From positions 5,935,001 to 5,999,000 of the forward strand of contig OY776124.1 in the NCBI GenBank assembly GCA_963675135.1: 64,000 nt of DNA, given 5' to 3'. Source of the stretch: Galeopsis tetrahit. Taxonomy: Eukaryota > Streptophyta > Magnoliopsida > Lamiales > Lamiaceae. The translations under genes and the position numbers were made by a program. Position 1 is the first letter of the stretch, and each line of letters starts with the position of its first letter. Under the pieces are notes generated by a model. It made no database searches. It was not told where the DNA came from and was given only the letters and a program-made list of their open reading frames with translations. Shown here one piece after another: positions 1 through 12,100 of the stretch.

Positions 1-678
1 CCCAGCCATCACATAGGTCCGCCCTTGGCTGGTGATCTTGAATTATGTATTAACTCTACATTAGAGTTGAATTTCAACACATGTAATTGAATCTTAATTT
101 TGGGTACTGCTGGTGCCCAAAGTTTCAATAAAACAGGATATTTCAATTCTTCTAATTAAATTGATGTATAGGTTTATAGATTATAGGTGTATTATAGAGG
201 TGTATTTGTATTGAAATGGATTGAGAGATATTGGATTGCCAATCCAAAGGTTTATAGATTATAGGTGTATTATAGAGGTGTATTTGTATTGAAATGGATT
301 GAGAGATATTGGATTGCCAATCCAAATGAGGATTGGCCAATCCCAAAACAAACACCGCCTTAATGCAGAGGCATAAATCAAGATTAAAACTTGTTTAATT
401 GTAGAATTTTCCTTCAATCTCTTTCACTGATAGTTGCAATGTAAACCCAGCTAACCCAAAATAAATGTTACCTTAATCAACGAAAGTAGTAAAGATCATA
501 ACTGGAGGAAATGTTACCGGATTTATTTGTTTTTAGTACACTCAAAGCAAGCAGGCAACTTCAAGGTGCAGCAAAGAAAAGTAAAATGCACAACAAAGTA
601 CCGAGTCAATCGAGGTAATAATTATTACATCTCCCCTCTCAAAAGGCTTCAAAAAAATGACAATCCCGGAGACGAAAA
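1..678. other. TPI 3' flank, with no gene seen
   Basis: This stretch lies beyond the stop codon of the triosephosphate isomerase gene, which is on the minus strand, so its right part should hold the 3' UTR and polyadenylation region. It is AT-rich and I see no coding sequence. The short open frames here are explained by a 78-bp tandem duplication. The sequence CAAAACAAACACCGCC near 342-358 resembles the end of a Tourist or hAT-like MITE, but I could not find a matching opposite end. Confidence 0.5.
171..326. repeat. 78-bp tandem duplication
   Basis: Two essentially identical 78-bp copies (171-248 and 249-326) lie head to tail. Each begins GGTTTATAGATTATAGG and ends in GGATTGCCAATCCAAA. The GGATTGCCAATCC palindrome and the AAACAAACACC sequence just to the right suggest the unit comes from a MITE end that was duplicated locally. 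An apparent 67-codon minus-strand frame here only reflects the duplication. Confidence 0.9.
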
Positions 679-3600
679 TCAAGCGCTTTTCTTTGTCTCG
701 GCAGACTTGATGATGTCGATGAATTCCGGCTGTATGACAAAATATTGAAGTCAGATATGTATATCATTTAGGCAGTCAGATAACCATCGAGCCAATATAA
801 ATGAAGAGCTATAATTTACCTTGAGAGAAGCACCACCAACTAGGAAACCATCAATATCTGGTTGTCCGGCCAACTCCTTGCAGTTGCCACCATTCACAGA
901 TCCTGCACAAAAATACCGGAGAAGCCACACGGGTCAAGTAAACCAAAAATTTACAAGAAAAAAAAAATTGTACAATTAAATAGTCTTGTTACCTCCATAG
1001 ATAATCCTAGTTGATTCAGCAACTTGTGGGTTTACATTCTTCTGAAGCCATTTCCTCAACTCATTGTGTACCTACAATAAGGCACATTTGAGTGGCGTCA
1101 AGACTTGCAACAGTTTGCTGAGCTAAATATAATATCATTCTCAGTAACAAAAATGTAAAGCACATTTAGAATACTTACTTCCTCAGCCTGAGCAGGACTT
1201 GCAACCTTTCCAGTTCCAATAGCCCAGACAGGCTCATAAGCCAAGACAACATTTGTCCAATCAGAAATTCGTTCTGTAATGTAAAAGCAAAGGGAATTCC
1301 AAGGGATGAGGTTAGTGAATTGAGGAATAATTTGAACGGTGTGTTGCACACGTAAGATGCATCAAAAGGGGCATTAGTCATGCCAAACTATAAAGGTGTA
1401 GAATAAATTATCATAAATACCCAGCCATAATAAAATCAGATATACTATTCAATATTTAAAGAACAGGATCAAAAGGGGCATTAGTCATGCCAAACTATCA
1501 AGGTGTAGAATAAATTATCATAAATACCAAACCATAATAAAATCAGATATACTCTTCAATATTTATAGAACAGGAAATAATACAGTGACGCACCCAAAAA
1601 AAAAAAATGCTGAATCAAACATTTTTAAGATGACTGTAAAATTTTATTTTTCAATTCTAAAAGGGAGAAGAAAACAGAAATAGAACCCTAAACAACAATT
1701 CCACCACAACCCAGAAGTAATAACTCATTTATGTTAATCTAACATTCAACCTGAATGGAATATGAAATAGCAGGCGGGTACAGCATAATCAGATTAGTTA
1801 TCCATTTAAAAGTCTTTCTACTTAAAACATATAGGATAACACAACTACATAACTAATTTCTCGGTAGTACACACTTGCCCTAGTGAGAAACCAATCCCAG
1901 AGAGCTTTTCAGTACCTGCAATAGCCTTGGTTTGTGCCGCAACAACGTCCAAAGTAGATCCTGCTTCCCTCTGTTCAAGAGTCTCACCAATGCAAGCAAT
2001 TACCTTCAAGCCTTTAGAAAGGGCATATGCAACTTTATCTCCAACAAACTGAAAACAGTGGTGCATAACAAGAATAGATTGACGTGAGAAAGGCAGTTCA
2101 AACAAAAATCATAGGAATTTTAAGAGAAAAACTAATCTCAGGTTACCTCACTTGTTTCGGACAACAAAGCTCTCCTCTCAGAGTGACCAAGAATTACCCA
2201 AGGTATGTCCAGGTTGACAAGAATCTCAGCACTACACAAGAAACACAATTGAAGTTATGAACGCTTGCATTTTGGCTAAGGAAAACCTAGAAGACATATG
2301 TAACAAGGCTTACCTAATCTCGCCGGTGTAAGCACCACCCTTACTAACCCAACAATTTTGAGCTGCAACATGGAAATCAGGTCGCAGGGAGCTTTTTACC
2401 ACTGGAAGAAACACGTATGGGGGACTGACAACCACCTCTGCAGGAAATGGTAAATGTAATTGTCTCAATTAAATGATAGAAAAACTGAATATCCATTTAT
2501 CAAAGAGATTTCTCATTGGTAAAAAGAGGATGAAGTTGTAGTTCTTCCCTACAAATGGTAAGATGACTGTACATAAACTGTGCCTGGTTCTCAGTTTCCA
2601 CCTTTCATGTACATAGAACAGTGTCTCTTGATATATACATCAACAAAATTATTTTACTTGATGTTCTATATAATAATCACAGGCTAGGTTATCACCTAAT
2701 TAATTTCATGTAAAAAAATGGGAGCAGCTTCAAAGAAAGCATTTTGCATATGCTAAATTTGATGAAAGTTGTCCCGTTACCTCAAAACAGAGGGCAACCA
2801 GCTCACATCATATCATGCGATGCAAGCAAAAGACAGACAGACAGAGTTTATTCTAAAAACATACATATAAAAGAAGAAACACTGCCTGCATAAATTTATA
2901 TAAGAAGTTCGTAGGGACTAATAAATGTGCTAATGGAGGTGATTATTTCGTTTCTTCTTTCACCAAGGATAAATCCACCAACTAGAAATTAAAGATAATG
3001 CGTAACAGAAAATAAGTCCTCACCGACGACATCTTGAGATGGCACTTTGGCGTCATTGAGTGTTGACACAATCTTCTTCACTTCTTCAGTTGTCCCATTC
3101 TACATAAAAATTGGAACTTTAGATAACAAGAAATGGCCACATGATGGTAGCATAACTCATAACCAAGCAATAAATCGCCGAAAAATATCAAGAAAATAGC
3201 ATGCATTCTGTAGATGCAACATGCAAACTAGAATGCAACTTAAAAAAGCATAGTTCAAAGAGTAAAACAGAGTACGCAGCATGATGATATAAGTGAAAAT
3301 CCAATAGCAAATGATGATCTAACCAATATTAACAACAAAATATCTCGTCAAATAACACAAGCTGTGTCTAATCGGAAGAATCGAACTCGAGAATATCAAC
3401 ACAACAAAACAAACCGTCCAGATCTGAAACAGAAGCACTATTACTTTCGATTTAAAGGCTCCATGTCAAGCCAAAAAAACCTCAATCTCATACAGTACTC
3501 CCGTGAAACACAATCAACTATCGGAACAAGATACTACTCTTTAAGATCGGTTATTATTGAGCTTAACTTGAAACAAGGATAAACCACGGAAAAAAAAAAA

Positions 3601-3722
3601 GTAAATCAAACAGTAGATCGAAACGAGATCGGCGAAGAAAAATCAAAATCATAATCAATCGTTCAACGAAATCGGAGACTCACGCATTTCCAGTTGCCGC
3701 CGACGAAGAATTTTCTGCCCAT
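679..3722 (-). CDS. TPI: cytosolic triosephosphate isomerase (9 exons)
   Basis: This gene encodes triosephosphate isomerase, the cytosolic glycolytic and gluconeogenic enzyme that interconverts dihydroxyacetone phosphate and glyceraldehyde 3-phosphate. Minus-strand exons are 3684-3722, 3024-3099, 2314-2437, 2147-2231, 1916-2048, 1179-1273, 993-1071, 820-902 and 679-729. All introns are GT-AG and all phases join without a break, giving 765 nt, or 254 residues, the usual length of the plant cytosolic enzyme. The N-terminus MGRKFFVGGNWKC carries substrate-binding Lys12. LGHSERR carries catalytic His96, and AYEPVWAIGTG carries catalytic Glu166 and the flexible loop 6. SVNGGNCKEL and FLVGGASLK form the phosphate-binding end. 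The protein starts directly at MGRKFFVGG with no transit peptide, so it is cytosolic rather than plastidic. Intron 5 is the longest and contains a 107-bp tandem duplication. All active-site residues are present, so the gene should be functional. Confidence 0.97.
1361..1574. repeat. 107-bp tandem duplication in TPI intron 5
   Basis: Two copies with period 107 (1361-1467 and 1468-1574) differ at only a few positions. Both start ATCAAAAGGGGCATTAGTCA and end around GAACAGGA. They lie inside the intron between exons 5 and 6 and do not touch a splice site. Confidence 0.9.
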
Positions 3723-3826
3723 TTTTCGGTATCGATGATCACGAGAAAGAGATTACTGAGCAATTTGTAATAGTGGTAGTGAATGAATACTGATGGCTGT
3801 TAGTGAGTGGTAAATCCACAGTTTTG

Positions 3827-3839
3827 CATATTTATATAA
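3827..3839 (-). promoter_or_regulatory. TATA box of the TPI gene
   Basis: On the minus strand the sequence TATATAAATATGC lies about 105-115 nt upstream of the TPI start codon at 3722. This predicts a transcription start near 3805 and a 5' UTR of about 80 nt. It is the only TATA-like sequence at a suitable distance. The call rests on position and motif only. Confidence 0.55.
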
Positions 3840-4550
3840 TTGGACAACACTCGTTATTTGCGGATCACGGAATTTGATTGGTCTATAATACCCTTGACGC
3901 CGTTTCATGGCGGTGACGGCGTTACTTTGTTGACGGAATATTTGCAGAATTTCTCTTAAATTAAAAGAAAATCGCAATAAATAAATTAAATGGCAACTTT
4001 TTTCCTCTACTATATCCTTCCTTTTTCCTCTATATCCTCAATGGTCAATATGGCATACCTTTTTTTTATGACAATTTTTATTAATTCTGTTACTTATTGC
4101 AGATTTTATCAGACTTTAATAATAATGTAATAAAAATGTATTGTGTATTGTGTAATCGACTTTAATACTGGTCCTTAAATTGTTATAAGAAAAAAAAAAT
4201 TGAAACTCCAAAATTACTTAAATTTAATTTACGTAATCATTACATTAAAAAAAAAAGGTAAAATGATATCCGTTTTAAAGAACACTTTACATTATTTCTC
4301 CTAATAATCACTTATTCAATTATGATTGAATGCACCTTATTTCAATGTTTGAAAATACTCTGAATGAGGAGAATGAATTTTTTTTTTTTAAGGATTAGAA
4401 ATATTTTGTCTAGAAGTGTTTAAAGTCAACTATTTTAAAAATTGGGTTAATTCATAATAAAATTGAATGTGCGAGTTAATTAAATATTCTTTTATCAGTA
4501 TCAAATTATTACTCTTTTTATTATGAATTGACTATATTGAATTAAATAAA

Positions 4551-4840
4551 TACTCCCTCCGTCTAATTTTATTATGCCCACTTCTCCGGGCACGGATTTT
4601 TAATGAATATTAATTAGTTTATTCATAAAGTAGATAAGTTGAGGATATGATGGGGTATTGTGGGGTTCATTTGTAAATAAATGATTGTTTATGAATAAAG
4701 TGAATGACAAAGTGGATAAATAAGTGATGGTATGAGAGTAGAGATAAAGTAGTATGAATAGTATTATTTCCAAAAAGATATGGGCATAATAAAATTGGAC
4801 AACCAAAAAAAAAAGTGAAAATAATGAAATTGGAGGGTTA
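4551..4840. mobile_element. Stowaway-like MITE
   Basis: The left end reads TA then CTCCCTCCGTC, the hallmark of plant Stowaway (Tc1/mariner) MITEs. A subterminal inverted repeat follows: TAATTTTATTATGCCCA near 4564 pairs with TGGGCATAATAAAATTGGAC at 4781-4800. The right terminus has decayed to GGAGGG followed by TTA at 4838-4840. It is non-coding and about 290 bp long. The left end is certain; the exact right end is not. Confidence 0.75.
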
Positions 4841-5123
4841 GTTAAATTTCTTATTCCCAAAGAAACTTGAATGCTCAATGACGTTACCGATTATTTGGTT
4901 GAAGGAATCTTTGCAGCGCACACTCGAATTTTTTCAACTAAAATAATGATAATAAATTATACTTGCACTATCTTTGTCCGAGTAAGAAAATATTAAAGTC
5001 ATAAATTTGTGGGTATCGGTTCAACTCGAGTTAAGCTTAATTAAAATATGAAAGTATATTTTTTCGCCTTCAAGTATTATTTTACTACATGATTAATAAT
5101 CAAAATATTGTCACTAGCCAAAT

Positions 5124-5237
5124 ATGTACTACTAAAACTAGAAGTAAAAAAAATATTTTGAACACTTAATTTTTTGGACAATGTACTACTAGAACTAGAA
5201 GTAAAAAAAATATTTTGAACACTTAATTTTTTGGACG
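5124..5237. repeat. 57-bp tandem duplication
   Basis: Two head-to-tail copies (5124-5180 and 5181-5237) both start ATGTACTACTA and end TTTTTTGGAC, with one or two mismatches. They have no coding meaning. Confidence 0.85.
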
Positions 5238-6182
5238 AATTATCCAGAATATTTTTTGACAGATAGTAGTACATTTTTGATCTTGTAGTGATATATTTTG
5301 ACCTTGTAGTAACAACACATGTTGATCATGTAGTAAACTATTTACTTGCAACCCGCAATATTTTAGGCAACTAAAATTCAAACTTTTAACTTGTAAATTT
5401 TAAAATATCTTAATTAAACACATTTCATATGTGAAATATTTCATACAAGTGCTACCATAAAAGAGTGATATATTTCATACAAGTGCTATCATAAAAGAAT
5501 GATACTTGAGTGCAATTGATTATACTTCAATTAATTAAATCAAATGTTAAGATCATTAAAAATGTATGATGTTGTATTATTAATTTAATTATTTGTAAGT
5601 CAATAAAAATGTCAATTCAATAAAAGGAAATTGCATAGGAAAATAAAAAAGAAACTCGCGAAATCATATTTCAACAAATTAGAAATCTTTCGGAAAAAAA
5701 ATGGAAATTTAGGGGTTTTTTTAACAAAAAATATTTTATAAAGCTTTCAAGCCTAATAAATTCTACATCTTCAGGGATGCCAATATTAATATGCCAGAGC
5801 ACTTGTGTTAAAAGAAAATAGCTAAAAATGTACGTATTAATTTTTTTTTTAAAACGAGCATAAGGCGAAAAAAGAAAAAGAAAAACATACTGTATTTTTT
5901 AACAACATTTAATACACTTGCTCAACCAAGAACGTACATACATTTTTTTTTTTTTTTTACCTTAATCCTCTAATATTACAGATGTTCAAAGCATAAATAG
6001 CAGCACCAATCTTCAGACAATGTACAGAAAAAAACAAATAAATAAGAACAAGAATAAGATTACAACGAACTCCATGGCCAAAACAAGAGGAGCTCTGTAT
6101 GTATAGATTCTACAAGAACAAATTCATTGTAACAAACGAAATACAAACATTTAACAACTGTCTGTATATATATCGATCATAC

Positions 6183-9100
6183 CTATTTTCTTGATGAGTT
6201 GCCAGATGTTAATTCCTTCTCCAGCTCATCAAATTCCCATCCACCAATTTCTTCAGCAGAGTAATCCTGATTTACATTTCCGAATTCAGACTCCAGTTTT
6301 GCCAGCTCAGCTTCAGGGTCGAGCATCTGAGAAGGGCTCGTTTCAGGCTCGCTTTCTTTCTCAACGCTAAGTCGTCCCTTTTCTGCCTGTTCACTTCCCT
6401 CTGACTTTTCACTAGGAGATGATTCTACTTCTTTCGTGGGATTCTCCATTTCTAAAGTCGGTCTCTCGATGGATTCAAATTCCTCTCTTAGCTTCTCCAG
6501 TTTATCGAATAGCTCTTTCACCTTCTCATTCTCTTTACTGAAAGTAACAAATATTTATTTATACTACATTGATTCAACGAGGGAACACTATATGGTGGAA
6601 AATATAGAAGAATTTGAGCAGTCAGACCTGGGTAAATTTCCTTGTTGGGCATAGAACTGCTCTCTCATGTTGTCCACTACGCTAAAAGTTGTTATTATCT
6701 GTGACGTAAAATAAACAAGAGATCATTTCGATGAGCTACATTTAGGGGTGTAAGTGAGTCGAGCCAAATCGCGAGCTACTTGTGCTTGACTCGAATTTAG
6801 TCGAGTGGGGTCGAGTTTTGAGCTACTAGAGTAGCTATCGAGTTCGAGTTCATAAATACTCAGCTCAAAAGGCTCACGAGCCTAATCGAGCTTGGACAAT
6901 ATTTACTTTTTTTGCCATTAATTATATAATTTACATTTACACACAGGTAATCGAGTTGAGCCGAGCTCGAGTTTATTTTCTATTAATTATATTAGGAAAA
7001 ATATGTTCTACATTTAATTTTGTAAAATTATAAAGGTAATCGAGTCGAGCTCGAGCATATAAATTTTTGGCTCGACCAAGTTCGAGTCAAGTTTCGAGCT
7101 TCGAGTATAGCAATTGAGTTTAGTTTTGAGCTCAACACTACTCAGCTCATTTACACCCCTAGCTACATTTATCACCAAAAGTAAAATGTTGTTTTAAGAG
7201 TTTATTTGAGAAAGTGAAAAAAAAGGCTCCTAAATACATTAGAAACATTAAGCCGCCATCTGAAATTATAATTTTTACCTTAGCTTCATAGTCCAGGTAT
7301 TCTTGCTCAAGATTTCTCCTTGGGTTCAATATTTCAAAATCATTGGTTTCGGCTTCAGCACTCAGGACCGATCTGTCAGAAATATAAAAAAATATTAAGC
7401 ATGTAGACAAATTAGTAAATCTACATTTTTTTTGCAAATACAACTCGCAGGCAATACCCGTCATTCAAGCTCTTTAAGTTGTGCACGTACTTCCCAATGC
7501 GATCAATAGGTGGTCTTAATTCTTTCTGCATCAAATTGGGAAGTGTGTATGTGAGAGAGAGAAAGTAGAGAGATTGTTCACAAGTTTCTACAGAACTAAA
7601 GAAGAGATCTGGCTTAAGCGGCATTGATGCAGAGAAAATAAGCACCTCATAAGAAGAGAGCAGCTCGGTAACCACATTTGTGAAGTATACTTCGTGTCTC
7701 TCCAGCTCAGCACTTACAAATGCAAATGGAAGATTAGCAACATTATTATCTCCTAAGGATTTTTTTAGGAAGTGCTTACAAATATGTCAAGACTTTGGTA
7801 GAAATTAGAAAAGTGAAAAAAAAAAAAAAGGCCACAAATTTGCTGCTCTCCAAAATACTTCTAAAAAGGTACATCTCGGTGTGAAAATTCTGTTTAAAAT
7901 CAACTACCAAGTATGCAACAATTTCGCAAAGTACTTCAAGTCCAATTGGAATACAGTTCCAAAAGAAATTCCATGAAGCTTATAGGCATATAGCCTCATA
8001 TATAACATGTAAACCAAATGCATGTATTTAAGATCCATATCCATCAACTAAAGCATATGACCACAAAGTCCATTCACATACCTGGCTTCCTTGTCCTTAT
8101 TCTCCACAAGTGAACACTGAAGAGACCAAGTATCTTCCAAAAAACTGATCCACGTACTAAGAATATCAGTTTCTGCTCGACATGAAGTAATGGATCTACC
8201 TAGTTCATCATCCTGCAAAGCAGTAAAGAAGAAATAGTGTTTATGCTCGTGGTTAGCAGTATTAAGGAATAGCTAAATAAATACTTTCGAGGCACGGGTT
8301 TAGCATACCTTAGTTTTCAAATGGGCAACAATCTGATCATTAGCATCAAAGAATTGATCCCTCTCCTCCATTACATTTTGAAGACGAGCTTGCACAGCAG
8401 ACAATGAAATATTGACCTTTCGACAAAATGCACCACATAGATTATAAAAAAAATATTAAAAAATAAAATAGAGGTATGTCACTGTAAGATACATCAATAA
8501 ACTCTAAATTGTTCATAAAGGAAGAGAACATGGAAAAAACTATTACAAAAAATCTCAAGTCCACTCATACGCCTTTAGTAAAGTTCTTGTCAAAAGAAAC
8601 AAGATATAATTTCAAAATACATGGTCATACTTATCAGTTATCATTTTTAAATTAGCAACGGAACTTAATTGGCTACCTGATAGTTATATATGAAACTTAA
8701 AAAACAAAAGCAAGTGAAAGAGAACCAACCCAAACCCCAATTCTATACATAACAGTTCATTTCAATTCTATGGAATTACTTTAAAGTAAGAGGTATATAT
8801 AATCTCACAAGGAAGCAAAGAAAAGAAACCAGAAGTTTGCTCTATACGAGTTCGTAATTCACATTTCAATATCTTAGTGTCCTTGTCCTTTGGACCACAA
8901 CAGTCACTCCCTATATTTTATGTCATTATGATTAGTGTTTCAAAATTCATTGACATTAGCAAGCGTACAACTAACCTGGGCTACACAGTCTGATTCAGCT
9001 ACAATTTAGGCGATGGCCATACATAAATAACTAAAACTAGAGAGAGAGGGAGAGACGAACAGAACTGTCACAGTATTCTAGAAAACTAGTTAATTGAGTT

Positions 9101-12100
9101 AGGAGGATAAAACACCTTTTTCAATTGAGCTTCGAGTTCATCCCTCTGTTTCTCAAGAACGGATATCTCAGCTGCCAGTTCCTGATAAAAGAATTGAATC
9201 ATAACTGTATAAGAACACCTAACATGCAGCAAAGCAGACAACTAGCCATGACATAGTACAAACTACAAAACTCATCCAACCATCTATCATACACAATGAT
9301 CAATATCAAACCTCAAGAACATGATTTAAGTTATCGTAGAAAAAGAAGAGGCTCTAAGGAATAATTCAGCATCAACCTTCTTGAGCCTTGTTCTTTTTGG
9401 CACAGAGAGAATCAGATTCACTCATCTTAAGATGGGTCATGTTGGTAACATGGGCTATGTATGTCAACACTTACTATATAATCTATCACAATATTTTCCC
9501 AACAGACATTGACAAGGTTAAGTGATGCAAACTTCAACAACTGCAGCTATTTTCCTTCACTTTTCATTCTTCAATTTATTCTATGCCATAATCTTATCCT
9601 AAAAGATTGTTATATATCTAATATGCATAATCTTTTTACAAAAGCATCCGATGTGCCATTTTAATGCAAAAGGATTGATAATGTCATAGCCTCATAGGTT
9701 TGTGTGTCAGTTATATATGTTGATTTAAAGTTAGTTATCCATCTCTTATTGGTCATAGAAGCTTGTTGTGGCGTACAGAATTTCTTCTAAATTCTTTTGA
9801 AAGTTACCCAACTTGATAGAGATATACTTTCAACTCATTTTTCTTAAACTTCCAATGTATAAAAGGGCAAACCTCACAAAATCTCTGCATATTACCTTTT
9901 CAATTTCATTAGTTTCATTGGCTTTACTCATTCGGAAATTTAATGCATCCTCTTTCTGAAGCCTGCGAAAGAAATAAAAGAAAGCGACACATTTAGAAAA
10001 GAAGAAACGTCACAATAACAAAGAACATTTCATAAAATTAAACAGGCTAAGGGTAGATTATAAGAATACAAATCTGTCTAAATAATTAACTTCCTCAGAA
10101 ACATGAATACAGAAAAGACAATACCACCTAATATAACCAAATTCACCTACTTCAGATACTCGGACAGAGGACCTGTGAGATCTGATAGCGTTTTGTCATT
10201 CAAGTAACTCGCAGGATAACTTTACTGTGCCAAAAATTTGAATAAATAAAACCCACTATCCAAGAGAACATGTGTTCTGATAAATCTTCTTTTTTTTTAC
10301 AACCATACCTAGAGTCATTTTTAATACTTTGAAGTTTTCAATTTTCATGATGCACTAATCCGTGAATGCAGCCATGCCGCTTAACACTGAGAAACTAATC
10401 AGCTGCTAGCCTTGTCCCTGTTTTATGCTTGTAATTAATAGCATCACAAATGATGTTTTTCTTTGTTGATTCACTAGAAGTTATTCCAAGACACTTGGTT
10501 GCCAAGCATCTTTTCCTATTTCTCTAGGATTGTGTTTGGTGCTCTTTGTAGTTTGGGTTTATGCTTTTCTAGGTAATATGAAATATTGCATCATCCCCTA
10601 CCTCCACCGCACCCCAACCCCCTCGGGGAAAACAATCCAAATAATGGCAGGCAGTACAACAACAGAAACACTACGAAGCATGCAACAAACATAAAAAATC
10701 ATATATCATGTAAATAAAACCAACAAACAGTTAGGAGAAAATCACACTTTCAGAGAGAAAAATACAGATAAGAGTGAAATGCAAGTAGAACAAAAAACAT
10801 GCTCAAAGTGAAAGAATGGGAAAGGATATTAAACTGACAAAACAAAATAACCTAATATGGAATCCTTAAAAAAGAATTAGTAAGCAAAGTCAGACAATGA
10901 GACAATGGGAATATGAGCAGCAAACAGAATCTAGCAGAATAATAATAAGGTTAAGCCCTTACAGCATCAATGGAATGTTGATAACTGGCAATAACTCAAA
11001 TAAGAAAATTCAGTTTTCATGTGCAGTATTACACCTGTAGTCAGCAATGCGCTTCTCAGCTTTTGAGGAGGAGCTTGCTAGGGATTCCAGCAATATTTTC
11101 AACTTCTCAACCTGACATGCTTAAAGCACAAATTTTCAGACATCAAGACTTCCTAGCTATTAAGAACTTTTAAGACAACTTGAAACAAAGTACTAAGATA
11201 ATCTGTAGCAGATCCCTATAGAGTTTTCAACTTGAAACAAAGTACTAAGATAATAAGAGTTTCCAGCAATATTTTCAACTTCGCAACCAGACATGCTTAA
11301 AGCACAAATTTTCAGACATCAAGACTTCCTAGCTATTAAGAACTTTTAAGACAACTTGAAACAAAGTACTAAGATAATAAGAGTTTTAAAGATACCCTGT
11401 AGCAGATCCCTATAGAGTTTTCAGGTCATAGAGGTTACATCATATATACTGAGCATTAAGTTCCCACCACAAGCAAAGGCTAAGGGGGTGTTCGGTTATG
11501 GATTGGAGTGGATTTCAAATCCAGTAGGTAGATTTGATGAATAGTAAATGGTGTATTTGTATTTTGTATATGTTTGGAAGTGTAGATTTTGTACAATTTA
11601 ATAGGGTAGGATTTTGAAAATAAAGGTGATAGATGATTGATTGTGAATTGCAAATTGTGTGTAAAGTAGGGGAGAGAGTGTGAAGTAAAAAGGAGGAGAG
11701 AAAGTGTTGAGTTGGTTAGATAGTACTCCCTCCGTCCCTCCAAAAGCTTCCCATTTTCTTTTTGCACACGAAGTTAAGGAATATTGTATATAATGTGTAG
11801 TGGGAAATTGAGATGTGACAGACTGACAGGAGAGAGAAATCATACACCATTGGAGAGAAAAAGTACACAATTGTGTGGCAATTGTTGTAATAAAATTCAA
11901 CTATAGGAGAATTGTTTGTGGGTGTGGGGACACAACTTTCTATTTAAGGAAATTAGAACCTTTTCTTGGACGCCCGAAATGGACAAACAGGAAGCTTTCA
12001 GAGGGACGGAGGGAGTCATAATTAAAAAGTGGGAAGCATATGAGTGATAGTATATTAAAATTGTTTTTGAAAAAAAGTAAAATAGGTGTATATAGGGTAG

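Larger units (their letters stand above)
3840..6182. other. intergenic DNA between TPI and the coiled-coil gene
   Basis: This AT-rich interval separates the TPI promoter from the 3' end of the next minus-strand gene. It contains a Stowaway-like MITE (4551-4840), a 57-bp tandem duplication (5124-5237) and a diverged 34-bp tandem pair near 5437-5505. Homopolymer T and A runs are frequent. The part near 5950-6182 should be the 3' UTR and polyadenylation region of the coiled-coil gene. I see no coding sequence or RNA gene. Confidence 0.5.

Noticed and set aside
3364..3582. 72-codon ORF between exons 1 and 2 of TPI, opposite strand
   Set aside because: It lies in an intron with no codon bias or motif, and starts at a non-ATG codon (GTG).
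6183..6521. Separate small gene encoding a 112-residue acidic protein
   Set aside because: Its reading frame joins in phase to 17 upstream exons, so it is the last exon of the coiled-coil gene.
11480..11900. Two minus-strand ORFs of 95 and 100 codons
   Set aside because: They cross the ends of nested MITEs in an intron and have no meaning as proteins.
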